A DNA stretch of 64,000 bases from Haliotis asinina (lineage: Eukaryota > Mollusca > Gastropoda > Lepetellida > Haliotidae): contig NC_090282.1 in assembly GCF_037392515.1 (NCBI RefSeq), positions 32,663,054 through 32,727,053 of the forward strand, in the 5' to 3' direction. Every line of letters begins with the position of its first letter. Within the stretch, counting starts at the first letter, position 1. The notes below the pieces were generated by a model. The model was not told where the DNA came from. It saw nothing but the letters and a program-made list of their open reading frames with translations, and ran no database searches. Position numbers and translations under genes: made by a program. Shown here one piece after another: positions 45,415-56,900 of the stretch.

Positions 45415-47500
45415 TTGTACGGATGATGATATCCACGCTGTACTTAACTCGGAGATCACCCTGGGAGAGGTTGAAGCGACTATATATGTTCTCAAGTTGG
45501 GTAAATCAGCAGGCCCGGATGGTGTTTTACCGGAGATGATTCAGAGTTGTGGCAGTCTTCTTGTTCCATATCTGCGTGTGTTGTATAATAAAATTTTATT
45601 TACAGGTAATTTCCCCACTGAGTGGTGTAAAGGCCTGATTGTTCCTCTCCATAAGAAGGGACGGCGTGATTGTGTTGATAATTATAGGGGTATTTCGCTC
45701 ATGGATGTCTTAGGAAAGGTTTTCTGCTCTATTCTTAATTCACGTTTACAACAGTTTGCCGCTCTCTTTAATTGTGTCCCGGAATCCCAGGCAGGATTTA
45801 GAAAGGAATATTGTACCATGGATAATGTTTTTACGCTACAATGTCTTATACAAAAATATTTGTCGAAAACAGGAGGAAGATTTTTCTGTTTATATGTAGA
45901 CCTTAAAAATGCTTTTGATTCTGTAAACAGAAATTTATTATGGTTTTCCTTAATGAAAAAGGGTGTTCATGGGAAGATGTTGTCAGTTTTACAGGATATG
46001 TATTCTAAAGTTAAAGCGTCAGTACGGTTATTTGGTACTTCTATAAGTGAGTATTTTGATTGTCTGAGTGGGGTAAGGCAAGGATGTATTTTAAGTCCTT
46101 TCCTGTTTTCGATATTTGTGTCAGAATTTCAAATTATGTTAGAAGATTCAGGTACCAGAGGTATATTTATCGGTGAGGATTATTTAGAGTTATTGTTGTT
46201 ACTGTATGCACATGATTTGTGTGTTTTTGATGATAGTGTTGTTGGGTTACAACGAAAAATTGACGTTCTATGTAAGTTCTGCAAGTCTTAGGGTTTGCAA
46301 GTTAACATGGACAAGACAGAAATTTTGGTTTTCCGAAATGGAGGATACCTTCGTAGTTGTGAAAAATGGTCTTTCGATGGCGTGCAACATAAAACGTCAA
46401 CATATTATAATTACCTTGGTATTATATTTTCCACCAGATTATCATGGACTGTCTGTACTAGAACTTTAGTAGCTAAAGCCAGTAAAGCCTTATTAGGCAT
46501 AAAACAGTTGCAATATAGTCTCATTAATATCCCAGCTCATGTCTTATTTAAACTCTTTGACAGTAAGATAAAAACCAATATTATTATATGGGGCTGAAGT
46601 ATGGGGGTTTCAAGAAAGAAGTGTTATAGACAAATTTCGCAATAATTTTTGTAAATTTGTTTTAGGAGTTGGTAAACATACCTCAAGTAACGTAGCACTA
46701 GCGGAATGTGGGAGATATAATATGGCTGTTGACTATCATCTTAAATGTGTTACATACTGGTGTAAAATATTACGAAAGTCTGAAAATTGTTATCCAAAAC
46801 AATGCTACAATTACATGTATAGATTAGATTCTGTTGGTAGAATTACTTGGGCTTCTAGTATACGTAAACTGCTGAGTGAGTATGGTTTTGGATATGTTTG
46901 GCATACTCAGGACATTGGAAATGTTTCACTGTTCTTAGCATTATTTAAACAGAGATTGATTGATTGTTCGAAACAAATTATTACTAGTAATATCATGGAC
47001 TCACGTAGTCTTGTTATTTTCAAAAATATCATAACATCATACCCTTTTGATAAATACATCTTAAACATCAATATTAGAGACTTAAGAAGATATCTGTGTT
47101 TGTTAAGGTTTAATTCCCTGCCAGTACGATGTAATAAGAGATGGAGAGAATCTACTTATCCTGACGTAATATGCAAGATGTGTAATAGAAACTGTATTGA
47201 AAATGAGGTACATTTCTTATTTGAATGTGACAATTATGCTGCCCTTAGGAAAATGTATTTACCACCTTGGGACACCCTAACAAATGACTGTAGATTTAGA
47301 AGATTAATTGCCTCAAAAGATGTAGTAACATTGCTGAATTGTGCTAGGTATGTCAAAGCTGCTTTGAAAACCCGATCTCAGTTACTGTAATATGATATCA
47401 ATGTGTGTCCACATATTGTCTTACACTGTAATCTAATATTATGTACTTCTTAAATGTACATGGGCCGATGGCCTACAAACTGAAATAAACTTACTCTATA
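45415..47500 (+). mobile_element. 5'-truncated non-LTR retrotransposon (LINE)
   Basis: Contains the reverse transcriptase and C-terminal region but no endonuclease upstream, so it is 5' truncated near 45415. The 3' end has GCCGATGGCC and AATAAA at 47484, a usual LINE tail. It lies between the JmjC gene and the cyclase gene. Confidence 0.85.
45417..47390 (+). pseudogene. LINE reverse transcriptase, inactive
   Basis: RT motifs in order: GKSAGPDGVLPEM, VPLHKKGRRDCVDNYRGISL, QAGFRKEYCTMDN, YVDLKNAFDSVNRNLLW, SGVRQGCILSPFLFSIF, then YAHDLCVF in place of the F/YADD catalytic box, and VNMDKTEILVFRNGG. There is an in-frame TAG at 46289 and a frameshift near 46590, just before AEVWGFQERS. The C-terminus has a Cys/His cluster, CKMCNRNCIENEVHFLFECD. 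The YAHD change plus the stop make activity very unlikely. The clade (CR1/Jockey-like) is not certain. Confidence 0.87.
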
Positions 47501-48581
47501 TAATTACACGGACAGTTTAACTTGTAGCAATAATAACGAAATTGTACTCCCATGAGCATGTGGCAAAAACTCTCCTTAAGGCAAGTGCGTTCGCTAGCCT
47601 GCGCCTAGTTTTCATTATTGCGACTTCCACATTACCGAGCATCCGGGATTGAAGTTTTCATGAAATTATTCAAAGAATTAAGTGAAGACATGTATTTCTA
47701 ACATGTGAGAGGAAATGGAGTTTAACGTCACACTTGAGAATACATCTCCCGACGACGCGCATGCGTATGTACGTGCAGCGGTTTGTCCTAGCGCAGGCTT
47801 CAGCTGCTTTTATAGTGATAGCTCACTCAGATACCATGCCGCAGTTAAGCATGAATGCCCAACTCAGATACATGTACCGACTCCGAGTGCTTGTGCTACC
47901 CATTAATACCGAGAGCCAGGCAGGGACCGACAAGTACCATATTTTTACGTCTTTTGGTGTGACGCAGCCGTGGATCGAACCCACGGCGGTTTATATTTCC
48001 AAGAGTGCCCACATATTTTATCAACGAGCCCTACTACATACTGTCAAACGCCTAAGAGTGATCACATAATATAATCTCTGCTACCATTGATTTATGTTGA
48101 CGACATGCATCGTTTACGAGAACATTTGTAAAACTAAACACCAGCACACGTCCTTTTTTTGACACACTTGCATCATCATCGTTCCTGACCTTGACACTAA
48201 CGAGGAAGGTCCTTTAGTCTCCGTGGACCATTTGTCAGTCTTACCTGTCTGTTTTCATCATTTACATCATTCTGTGGAAGGAGCGATGCCACGTCTAATA
48301 GACGTGCCCCCCCCATTGGCTGTTGGTGAACTAGACACTGGTAGACGTCAGCTGTGGTCAATATCTTCCATATTTCACAGTTTGTGATTAGCACTGGAAC
48401 ATGCACCAAAGAACCCAAACTGATCGATCAGTTATGGGCGTGCCGGGTCAACCAAGAGGCAGGGTCGATCGATCTGTAGTAAAGCTCAACGAAAACGGAT
48501 GGTGTGGATGGTGTAGGTATGAGTGACCGACTTGTAGGTGGCGAACTGACCCCTCTCAGCGGTGACACAAGGAGTGGTAAC
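47501..48581. other. No clear gene
   Basis: Holds one tRNA-like sequence. A minus-strand frame at 48197-48418 (VPVLITNCEIWKILTTADVY) has no family I can name. Confidence 0.4.
47945..48035 (-). other. tRNA-like sequence, reverse
   Basis: On the minus strand CCGTGGGTTCGATCCACGG forms a perfect T-arm with the B box loop. The upstream half has only a poor A box. Likely the head of another tRNA-derived SINE. Confidence 0.45.
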
Positions 48582-48715
48582 GATATCACGCCGCTTTTAG
48601 CAATATTCCAGGAACATCACAGCGGGGAACAGCAGAAATGGGCTTCACACATTGTACCCATGTGGAGAATAGAACCCGGGTCTTCAGTGTGACGCTTAAA
48701 CCACTAGTCCACGTG
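48582..48715 (-). mobile_element. SINE family A, reverse
   Basis: CACGCCGCTTTTAGCAATAT, GGGCTTCACACATTGTACCC and GTCTTCAGTGTGACGCTTAA, with a short deletion in the head. Confidence 0.85.
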
Positions 48716-48879
48716 AGTGCCCCTCGATACTGGAGAAGAAATATTATCAAGATCCATGCTGGTTGTTGATATACTCAATGTTGCATCGTCACCTGTGTCG
48801 CTGTGTTCACCACAACATGGGAACCGCGACATAGGCAGGGGTAACGATGACGTACATGACCATATTTGGTTCATTCCTT

Positions 48880-49010
48880 GCAGACAATAAAACAGGAATG
48901 GTACCGTGATGTTGAGACTCACCCGACTAGTAAACATCTTCCCACAGATCTTTGCTTCCCACGTATGTTGGCGCACCAATACAACATCACCAACCTGGAC
49001 TGTGGCTCCA
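48880..49010 (-). other. Possible remnant of a retrotransposon-encoded protein
   Basis: The minus strand reads VQVGDVVLVRQHTWEAKICG, resembling the 'GDVVLV' start of the C-terminal domain of BEL/Pao-type polyproteins. Only a short piece is open and no other retroelement part is nearby. Confidence 0.25.
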
Positions 49011-49159
49011 TTTGTCTTAAAGTTATATGGCCTTTACACTAGGATCCGGTAATTTTCAAGGGGTTTTCAAGTTCCCGCCAATGCAAAACATTAACTTAAA
49101 TATGGTCGTTAGGGGTTTACCTGTTACTTAGCTAAACTGGAAATTAGCTGTGTACACGC

Positions 49160-49640
49160 TTTGCACCAATGTTCCGGTGATTCAGTTAAAACATACAATG
49201 AACGAGTTTCCACTCAATTATCAGATTAATTTATATCGCAAGCAGTTATTTTAACACAGATAATACGTATTGCTATCGTATTAGTATAATGCATGTTTTC
49301 TACGAACACATTTAACACAATAATTAACACAGGCTCAGTACTTTGGTTTATGTGGCTGGATACATTTTACGTAGGAGACAGTTTGACGAGTCACCGCTGA
49401 CTTCCCCCGGTACTTGGCAATTAATTGTGACATTTGAGTTCAGTGACACCATGGATGACGGTATTCGGTTTGTGACTGCTGAGACTAATGTGAAATCGGT
49501 GCTATCTCAGTAGGCGCGAAAAGTGGACCCTCATGAACATGACAAGCGGAAGTGGTGAGCGTATAGAATGAAGTGATGGCATTTCGCACAGATTTTCTCC
49601 CATGTTGTTGTAAACAGTAAAAATGGGATTAAATGTAATC
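49160..49640 (+). repeat. Dispersed repeat family C, copy 2
   Basis: Opposite orientation to copy 1 and roughly 70 percent similar by eye, with several indels. No transposase; the family may be a non-autonomous DNA element. Confidence 0.75.
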
Positions 49641-50189
49641 AAATAATGAAATCGAGGGAGATCGTTTTACTTTGTTTTCTGTTTACATATCGGATAGCAG
49701 TGCTGAACCGAGTTACTGATCGGGTATCTGCAATTACTGTCTGGGTGGTCTCTACTAGATGTAACTAGAGGACTTTTGGCGAGCTTGAACTTACTTCGAA
49801 GAAAATAGCGGCATAGAGGTTGACAAAATGATTTCATTTCTAGACATTTAGAAAAAGGTTTACTTAATATAACTACGGTAGAAAACCGAAAATACCGATT
49901 TCTTTGATTGCATAAAGGTACACAGAACCGAAGCCAAAATACCGTGATTCTTCTAATACTGCGCTATACCGTTTCACCCCTACCCAAAAGTACCAGTATC
50001 TGTACTGCACTGATAAAACGTAATCCAAAAGGTTAAAGGCGAAAATGGAGTGAGTTTCTTGAAAGGGAGTATGCCGCAGACTTGCTTGCACGGTTTATAC
50101 GTGAAGACGATAACAGTGAAGAAGAAACACCAGAGTGTTCGCTATAGCGAGGCATTTGACATGACCCTGATGAACATTGTATCGTCACC

Positions 50190-50575
50190 ACATCACAAAC
50201 TCGTGGATCTGCCTGAACGTTCTATACATCGGGGTATAGGATGGTTCATATAGATCTCACATCACAAACTCGTGAATCTCTCTGAACGTTCTATACATCG
50301 GGGTATAGGGTGTTTCATATAGATCTCACATCACAAACTCGTGGATCTGCCTGAACGTTCTATACATCGGGGTATAGGATGTTTCATATAGATCTCACAT
50401 CACAAACTCGTGGATCTGCCTGAACGTTCTATACATCGGGGTATAGGATGGTTCATATAGATCTCACATCACTAACTCGTGGATCTGCCTGAACGCCCGA
50501 CACATCGGGGTAATGGACGGTAAGAACTGTCGGAACGTTCGATACACAGGGGTAAAGAATGGTACGAAAAGATCT
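50190..50575. repeat. 69-bp tandem repeat, about 5 copies
   Basis: ATCACAAACTCGTGGATCTG recurs at 50192, 50261, 50330 and onward every 69 bp, with CCTGAACGTTCTATACATCG and GGGTATAGGATG in the same unit. The last unit is diverged. The unit is unrelated to the 69-bp array at 5.5-9.4 kb despite the equal period. Confidence 0.93.
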
Positions 50576-52034
50576 CACAACATTACAAACTCTTGGTTTT
50601 GATGAATTATACTTTATTTACATTCAAATATAACCGGAATAAAAAAAACCCGGGAAATCAATATGTACGTGAAAATATGGAATTAACACCAGGACCCATT
50701 TGCATAAAGTGAAATGATGTTGTTGTCCCAGCTCCCATACTTGAACAGTCTACCGTATTGTTTGTTCCTTTGGGCTTGAAATTAATACCTCTACGATATA
50801 TTGCTGAATATATAACGCGTCTGAAATAAACATAAATTCAGAAGTCTGATTTGAGTAAATACGGCACAACAACGGGCGTTAATAACAGATGATGTTGATG
50901 ATGTGTAACGCGGGACAACACGTCAAAACGTAAATCTCATAATAAGTCGCTTCATCAACCTCAAAACATACTCATGGGCGTGATACTGGCAAATAAGTTT
51001 AAGTTGAACAATTGCCCTGACATCTGACCCGTATTAGCTTGTATGGGTGCCGTCCACTGGCGCTTGCTATTGTGTGCGAAGGGCCCCCAGTTTCCGCGAT
51101 CAAGTTCTACACTGACCACGTGAGCGTGTTATGAAGCGTGGCAATTTCATCGTCATGCATTGCACGTACACTAGCCTACATCTGCTTTCCCTTTTACAAA
51201 CCAAACAGGTTTGCTTATTGCCATGCACAGAGTACGTATTATTTACGCCGACACAACGCATGTACGTAGTGTTTGGCCTGTTGCCTAACGCTGGTACTTT
51301 ATTATGATCAATACGCGTGCTTCAAACAGTTCAAAATTAACTGTTCGGTAGATAAATATGTTGTTAACTGGTCCCACGGTAACTGTACACTCTGTGTTTG
51401 TTCATGTCCCCTCGCCCTCCGGACTTTCTAACCCATTAGATTCTAAGAAAAAACAGGTGTCGGATCTCATAAACGGCGCCGTGTCAATAAATAAATTCAG
51501 GTTTTGAGACTATGCATGCGTATCTAAAAGGAAGTCAAGACTGAAACTGTCCTGGGACCCTGTAAAACAATAAATACATTATTTCCAGTGTAAGTCATAA
51601 TTGCATATACACATTTTTCATTTTCCCATCAAACCAATACAACGAATGATCCCCTGCTTGTCAAGAAATTGAAGCCAAGTGTGAAATATTTCGGCTTCAG
51701 TCCCTCATTATTCGTTCCGGTACGTTTTATGTCTTATTACAGAATTAACACACTTCAAAGAGTTTGATCCCTGTGACGGAAGGTCCTCAATCACTCCCGG
51801 TAAAACATAATATATAGAGACGTTATAGCCACACACAGTCGGTGTAGCCACAGCTGCACGTCGTGTCGCTTCCAGCAACAAGGCACTTTGTAGGAGGAGA
51901 TGGTGGCTAGAAACGTTCTGCTCTTATTATTTCTGGGATATTCAGTCGACACAACAGCTTCATTTCTGGCACATATACCTGCCACTTGCCATTTCCGGTC
52001 CACAGTCTAAGTAAACTTATCCTCAGTACTTTTC
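50576..52034. other. Intergenic, no gene seen
   Basis: Contains family D copy 2. Otherwise no coding or structural signal. Confidence 0.45.
51325..51430 (+). repeat. Dispersed repeat family D, copy 2
   Basis: AACAGTTCAAAATTAACTGT, TCGGTAGATAAAT and TTCATGTCCCCTCGCCCTCC match copy 1 with small deletions. Confidence 0.6.
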
Positions 52035-52597
52035 GTTACACTCCACCACTGAGTCTAACAAAACCTTATGGCAGGTCGCGTCAGGTAACCTTTGAGATTG
52101 ACCAATCAGACCACAGTTTACCAAATCGCAAAAGTGCACATTTGTGCATCCCTTATGAACTTTTTATCTCGAAAAGGTTCGTACCCGAACGATTCCGAAT
52201 GCTATTTAGCGTACGATCGCTTCCGGGTGATGCACACGGCGTACGTACTGCCATGACAACGGTGAGTAAACAGTCGTTGAAAATAGTGTTTTTGACAATA
52301 TTCAAGGATGTTATCTTGCGGAAATATTAGCTAATGGTAACCATGTCAACAGAAACCCCAAAGCGTATATGCCGCAGGTCAAATAACTGTGTTATATGCT
52401 GATTTTTGTTTGTGGAGAGATCTGTGTCGGTGACCTGAATATTTTGAAAGTCCCTCCGATCCCTAAATAGTAGCCGTTGTCTGATTGGTTAAATCGCTTT
52501 AACCGTCTCGCATTTGATTAGACTGTCATTGGTTGCTCAAAGGTTACCTGGTGCGACCTTCTACTAGGTTTTGTTAGACTCAATGGTGGAGTGTAAC
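52035..52597. mobile_element. 563-bp element with about 62-bp terminal inverted repeats
   Basis: The left end GTTACACTCCACCACTGAGT through CAGGTAACCTTTGAG (52035-52096) is mirrored at 52536-52597, with roughly nine in ten bases matching by eye. The interior has no transposase and contains CCAAT-like sequences near both ends. No clear target-site duplication was seen. Interpreted as a non-autonomous DNA transposon. Confidence 0.75.
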
Positions 52598-53219
52598 TGT
52601 GTGCTTATTCTTGGACATGAACATATACATCTGAAGGTATCATGTATGCATCCCTTTCAGACGTGTGTAAAAATACACGCACATGCGCGTATGTAAGTGG
52701 GCATACAGGTTCATACGTGTCAGTCCAATAACTATCTATGCATGCAGTCAGATTTATGCATGTATTATGCATGTGCTTTTGCTGAAACTTTTCCTAATGT
52801 TTCGGGATTTCAGTAATACCATTGTCTTCCCTGACGGAGCACTCAACCAAAGAAATACACACCCTGTTATCACTGGCGTGTCTGGAGTTGTCACATCTCC
52901 AGTTACAGTCTGTGCCGTGACTGCCACATCCACTTAAAGCAAACGAGTGTTTATACACAGTTAAATAATAAACACACAAGATCAAACATCTGGTTCATCA
53001 CAAACACAACATCATGTACCAAATGATGATACTTCGTGGCGATACTATTGGAATACTGGGGATTCCTTGTCTGCAGCTTTGCATCCAATGACACAAGCGG
53101 CTGGGAACGCTTAATGTTGTGTTTTTCCCTCACAGAGAAAACCGGAGAGTACCGACGACTCACGAATACCCCCGAGATGTGAGGCATGGTTGTGAGCGAG
53201 CGAGTCATTATAAGTGATA
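52598..53219. other. Intergenic, downstream of the cyclase gene
   Basis: No exon recognised on either strand; part may belong to the cyclase 3'UTR. Confidence 0.45.
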
Positions 53220-53408
53220 AGAGACCCTAAAACGGGGACGTATTTATCCATGTCCTGACGTGTTAAGTGACCCTGTACTCGTGGTCTCTTTGTCCATGTC
53301 TTGATGTGTGAATAAGAGACCCTGTACTCGTGGTCTCTTTGTCTATGTCTTGATGTGTGAATAAGAGACCATGTAGCCGGGGTACGTTTATCTTGATGTG
53401 TGAATGAT
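53220..53408. repeat. About 49-bp tandem repeat, 3-4 copies
   Basis: GAGACCCTGTACTCGTGGTC and TTTGTCCATGTCTTGATGTG recur, with degenerate first and last copies, downstream of the cyclase stop codon. Confidence 0.85.
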
Positions 53409-53789
53409 AACTGCCTTGCTACCTTTGTTATTGATGAAAGACGTCTTAAGCTCTCTGCGAGTCAGTCACTGGCCGGTCAGTTCTGAGGATATCTTCTACC
53501 TACTGCACCGCAATTACTACATAGAACAGAGCTTGATTGTCATTTTAAAAAGGCACAGAACACACTTAAGTTCACTGAGTATGCAAAATTTGCACACCAC
53601 GTCACAACCAGTCGAGCTATTGTCATATCTGGTTCCAACAGCAGGTATATTCATAATTTCTATTACATTGTAGGTTTGCCCTAACAAACAACAAATGTAT
53701 CATATCTTTTTTGATCTTCAAGAACACACGGTTTGTATGAAAACGTAGTCCTGCTTGTACAAGTTTTGTCTGGAAACCACGCCCTGAAC

Positions 53790-53945
53790 CTAACATGGCA
53801 GTCCATTTAGCATGACTTCTTCCTCCTCTGTTCGGTTGTCCACGAAGTAGGTCATCAGTTCGCCCTTGCCCTTAACTTTGATAAGACCTCGTTTCTGGAA
53901 CTTGTACCCGAACTCCTTCAATATGACCATCGTTTCCTCTACCAC
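53790..53945 (-). CDS. Adenylyl cyclase last coding exon
   Basis: 51 residues and [41 protein letters not shown], then an acidic tail ending NGLPC. The 'VKGKG-x-x-x-TYF' end is characteristic. The final lysine contacts the ATP phosphates in the known C2 structures. Acceptor TTGCAG. Confidence 0.92.
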   Translation of the reverse strand: MVEETMVILKEFGYKFQKRGLIKVKGKGELMTYFVDNRTEEEEVMLNGLPC

Positions 53946-56900
53946 CTGCAATGCAAAATCATATTTCGGTATTTCAGCGCCATCTGTCTTCCCCCCAAAG
54001 TGAGTGAGCGAGTTATCCCTTAAGGGAGTGAGTATGGTTTTATGGCGTTTTATGGCGTTTAGAGCAATATTTCAGCGAAATCACGGCGCGGGACACCAGA
54101 AATAGACTTCATATACTGTACCACATTGGGGAGTCAAACCCGGATCTTCGGCGTGACGAACAGACGCTTTAACCACTAGGCTACCCCACAATACCAAGGA
54201 AACTTGTGAGCACTGTTACGTTGCAGACAAATCCTGGATCACGATCAGGCGAACCGGAGACTCACCCACTGTTACAGGTCTCTGTGGGCTGTGTGGTAGC
54301 CTAAAGCGTTCACCTGTCACGCCAAAGACTCGGGTTCGATTCCGCTTATGGGTAGAATCTGTGAAGTCCATTTCAGGAATTTTGATGGACTGCTCTTAAA
54401 AGTTGTGTAAAATTCTACTCACTCACTGACAGGTTTCTGGCACGCCACAAGGGACTCAGCTCTGCCATTTGAAGCAGAATCGTTTCCGAAAGCAGTGGAA
54501 TGGTTGGCTCAAGACCATGCACGTTACATATTTACATTGGGCGATAGAATTTCACTCAGATTCATTCATGCCCAGAGCATTTGCCAGATCTTGAAGCTGA
54601 GAGGCATCATGAAGGAACAGTAGATTTTTTAAAGGAATGCAATGAAATATACCTGGATCTTCCCCGCATGCCCTGTCGACTCCATTCGGCTGGAAACGTT
54701 AACGGTGTTTCCCCAGATGTCGTAATGTGGCTTCCGGGCACCAATGACCCCCGCTATAACGGGACCGTGGTTGATTCCTGGAAGAGTATCACTGACATTT
54801 AAAGTCCGTGGATACGTTTCATGTAAAATTTTGAGAAATAAGAATAATGAAAATTAAATCCATGACATACTCGATTATGAATGGTACAATGCCGTGCCAA
54901 GACAAGACAATACCCACCTATTCTAAGAATGAAGTTGTTAAACGACTGTTCGTTTATTTTGTGCAGTGTCTCCTTCATGGCGAAAGCGAACTGGACGAGG
55001 TCGTCAAGGTGCTTCCATCGCTCGCGTACACTAGAGCTCTGGAAGTGTAGAAATAGCGTTATCAGGAGACTAGCCTATTTCCTCAAGAGACATTTCCAAC
55101 TAAAGTACGTTCCCAGTGCTTCTAATTACAAGAAGGGGGTAAGGAGGACTAGGAGTGAGAGAGTGAATTTAGTTTGATGCCGCACTCAGCAATATTCAAG
55201 TTATGTGGCAGCGGTCTGGAAATAATCGAGTCTGCACCAGACAATCCATTGATCAACAATATGAGAATCGGTCTGCGCAATTGGGAACCGATGACATTTG
55301 GGAACCCCCCGATCCCGTTAGTTGCCACTTGCGACAAGAACAGTCACCCGATTTGGGTTGATGAAGGTCTATCCTACTCCGGATCTGCACGGGTCGAATC
55401 GACTAGGAAAGATCTGGCTCATGTAAATGGTTATATTTATGTTTAAAATAAAGTTACCATAAATCGGTCTCAGAAAATGCAAAGATGGCAAAAATGGTAA
55501 CTTATTTTCTACCCTTGTCTGCAAGATCTGGGTTCGATTCCCCATGTGTGAATCCTATTTCTGTCATTTCTGTAACATCATTTATGCAAACATTTGAAAG
55601 AGTCAAAGAAATTGTACAGCTTCTTTATAGTTTCAGTATGTCTCACACAAGCTCTGTTGCATTTGATGTGTCAGTCTATCCAGAGTCCATACAATAGAGC
55701 ATACAGTAAGTATTATCTCGGGTTTATCCCACAAACGGACAGGAAGTTATTTAATACATATCAACGGGATTTTAAGAGAGCTTCAAACTGTCTCGCTGCG
55801 CTATCTACCAAGCCAACGCTTTTGCCATTTAGATGCGTTACACCAAGCGTTACACCAAGATACGGCAGTGAATCAACAGCATGAGATATCAGTTGTTAAC
55901 TAAAAGACTCGTCTAACAGTGTTTTGAAGGTGGCTATCTTTATTCTTTTTCTCTCCTCGTTATGCCGGAACGTTTTACTAAATTGGGATGCCATGACACT
56001 TGACGGGTCATGCGTCGTGGTATTCATATGAAAGAACGCATTTACTACCAAATACCAGAGAAGATGGCGAATCTTCACACACGATGTATGCTCACCTAGA
56101 ACCTGTCCTGATGTCCACAAACCTATCGGTATCGTCGTAGTTTATGTCAACATTTGTGAAAGGACTCATGGCTATGCAAATTAAGGATTAAATGACAGAT
56201 TGCAACAGCCCCACATTAAATTTACGAAGAGAAGAGTAGAATGGCATAGTGAGGTCAATTCAGTGTGACGTAATGCAACATGTCCACTTTCTACTCTAAC
56301 AAGGTACCACAGGTGCCTTTGATCCTTTAGTGGAACATCTTAGAATTTGAGATAAAGACAACAGCAAAAGGCGTATGTATGTACATTGTACGTAAAAGTT
56401 CAAATTGGTTCTGATAGGTAAAAATATTGAGACATAAACTATTACTTACACGGAACAATAAAACCGTGTTTTAGGTGTGTGATCATTTGTTCACGATTGC
56501 AGTCGAGGGCCATATCCATGTAATTCGGCCATGGAGTGATATCCATTTACCCCTGTCATGGAGTGACATCCACTTACCCCTGTCATGGAGTGACATCCAT
56601 TTACCCCTGTCATGGAGTGATACCCATTTACCCCTGTCATGGAGTGACATCCATTTACCCCTGTCATGGAGTGACATCCATTTACCCCTGTCATGGAGTG
56701 ACATCCATTTACCCCTGTCATGGAGTGACATCCATTTACCCCTGTCATGGAGTGATACCCATTTACCCCTGTCATGGAGTGATACCCATTTACCCCTGTC
56801 ATGGAGTGATACCCATTTACCCCTGTCATGGATTGACATCCATTTACCCCTGTCATGGAGTGATACCCACTTACCCCTGTCATGGAGTGATATCCATTTA

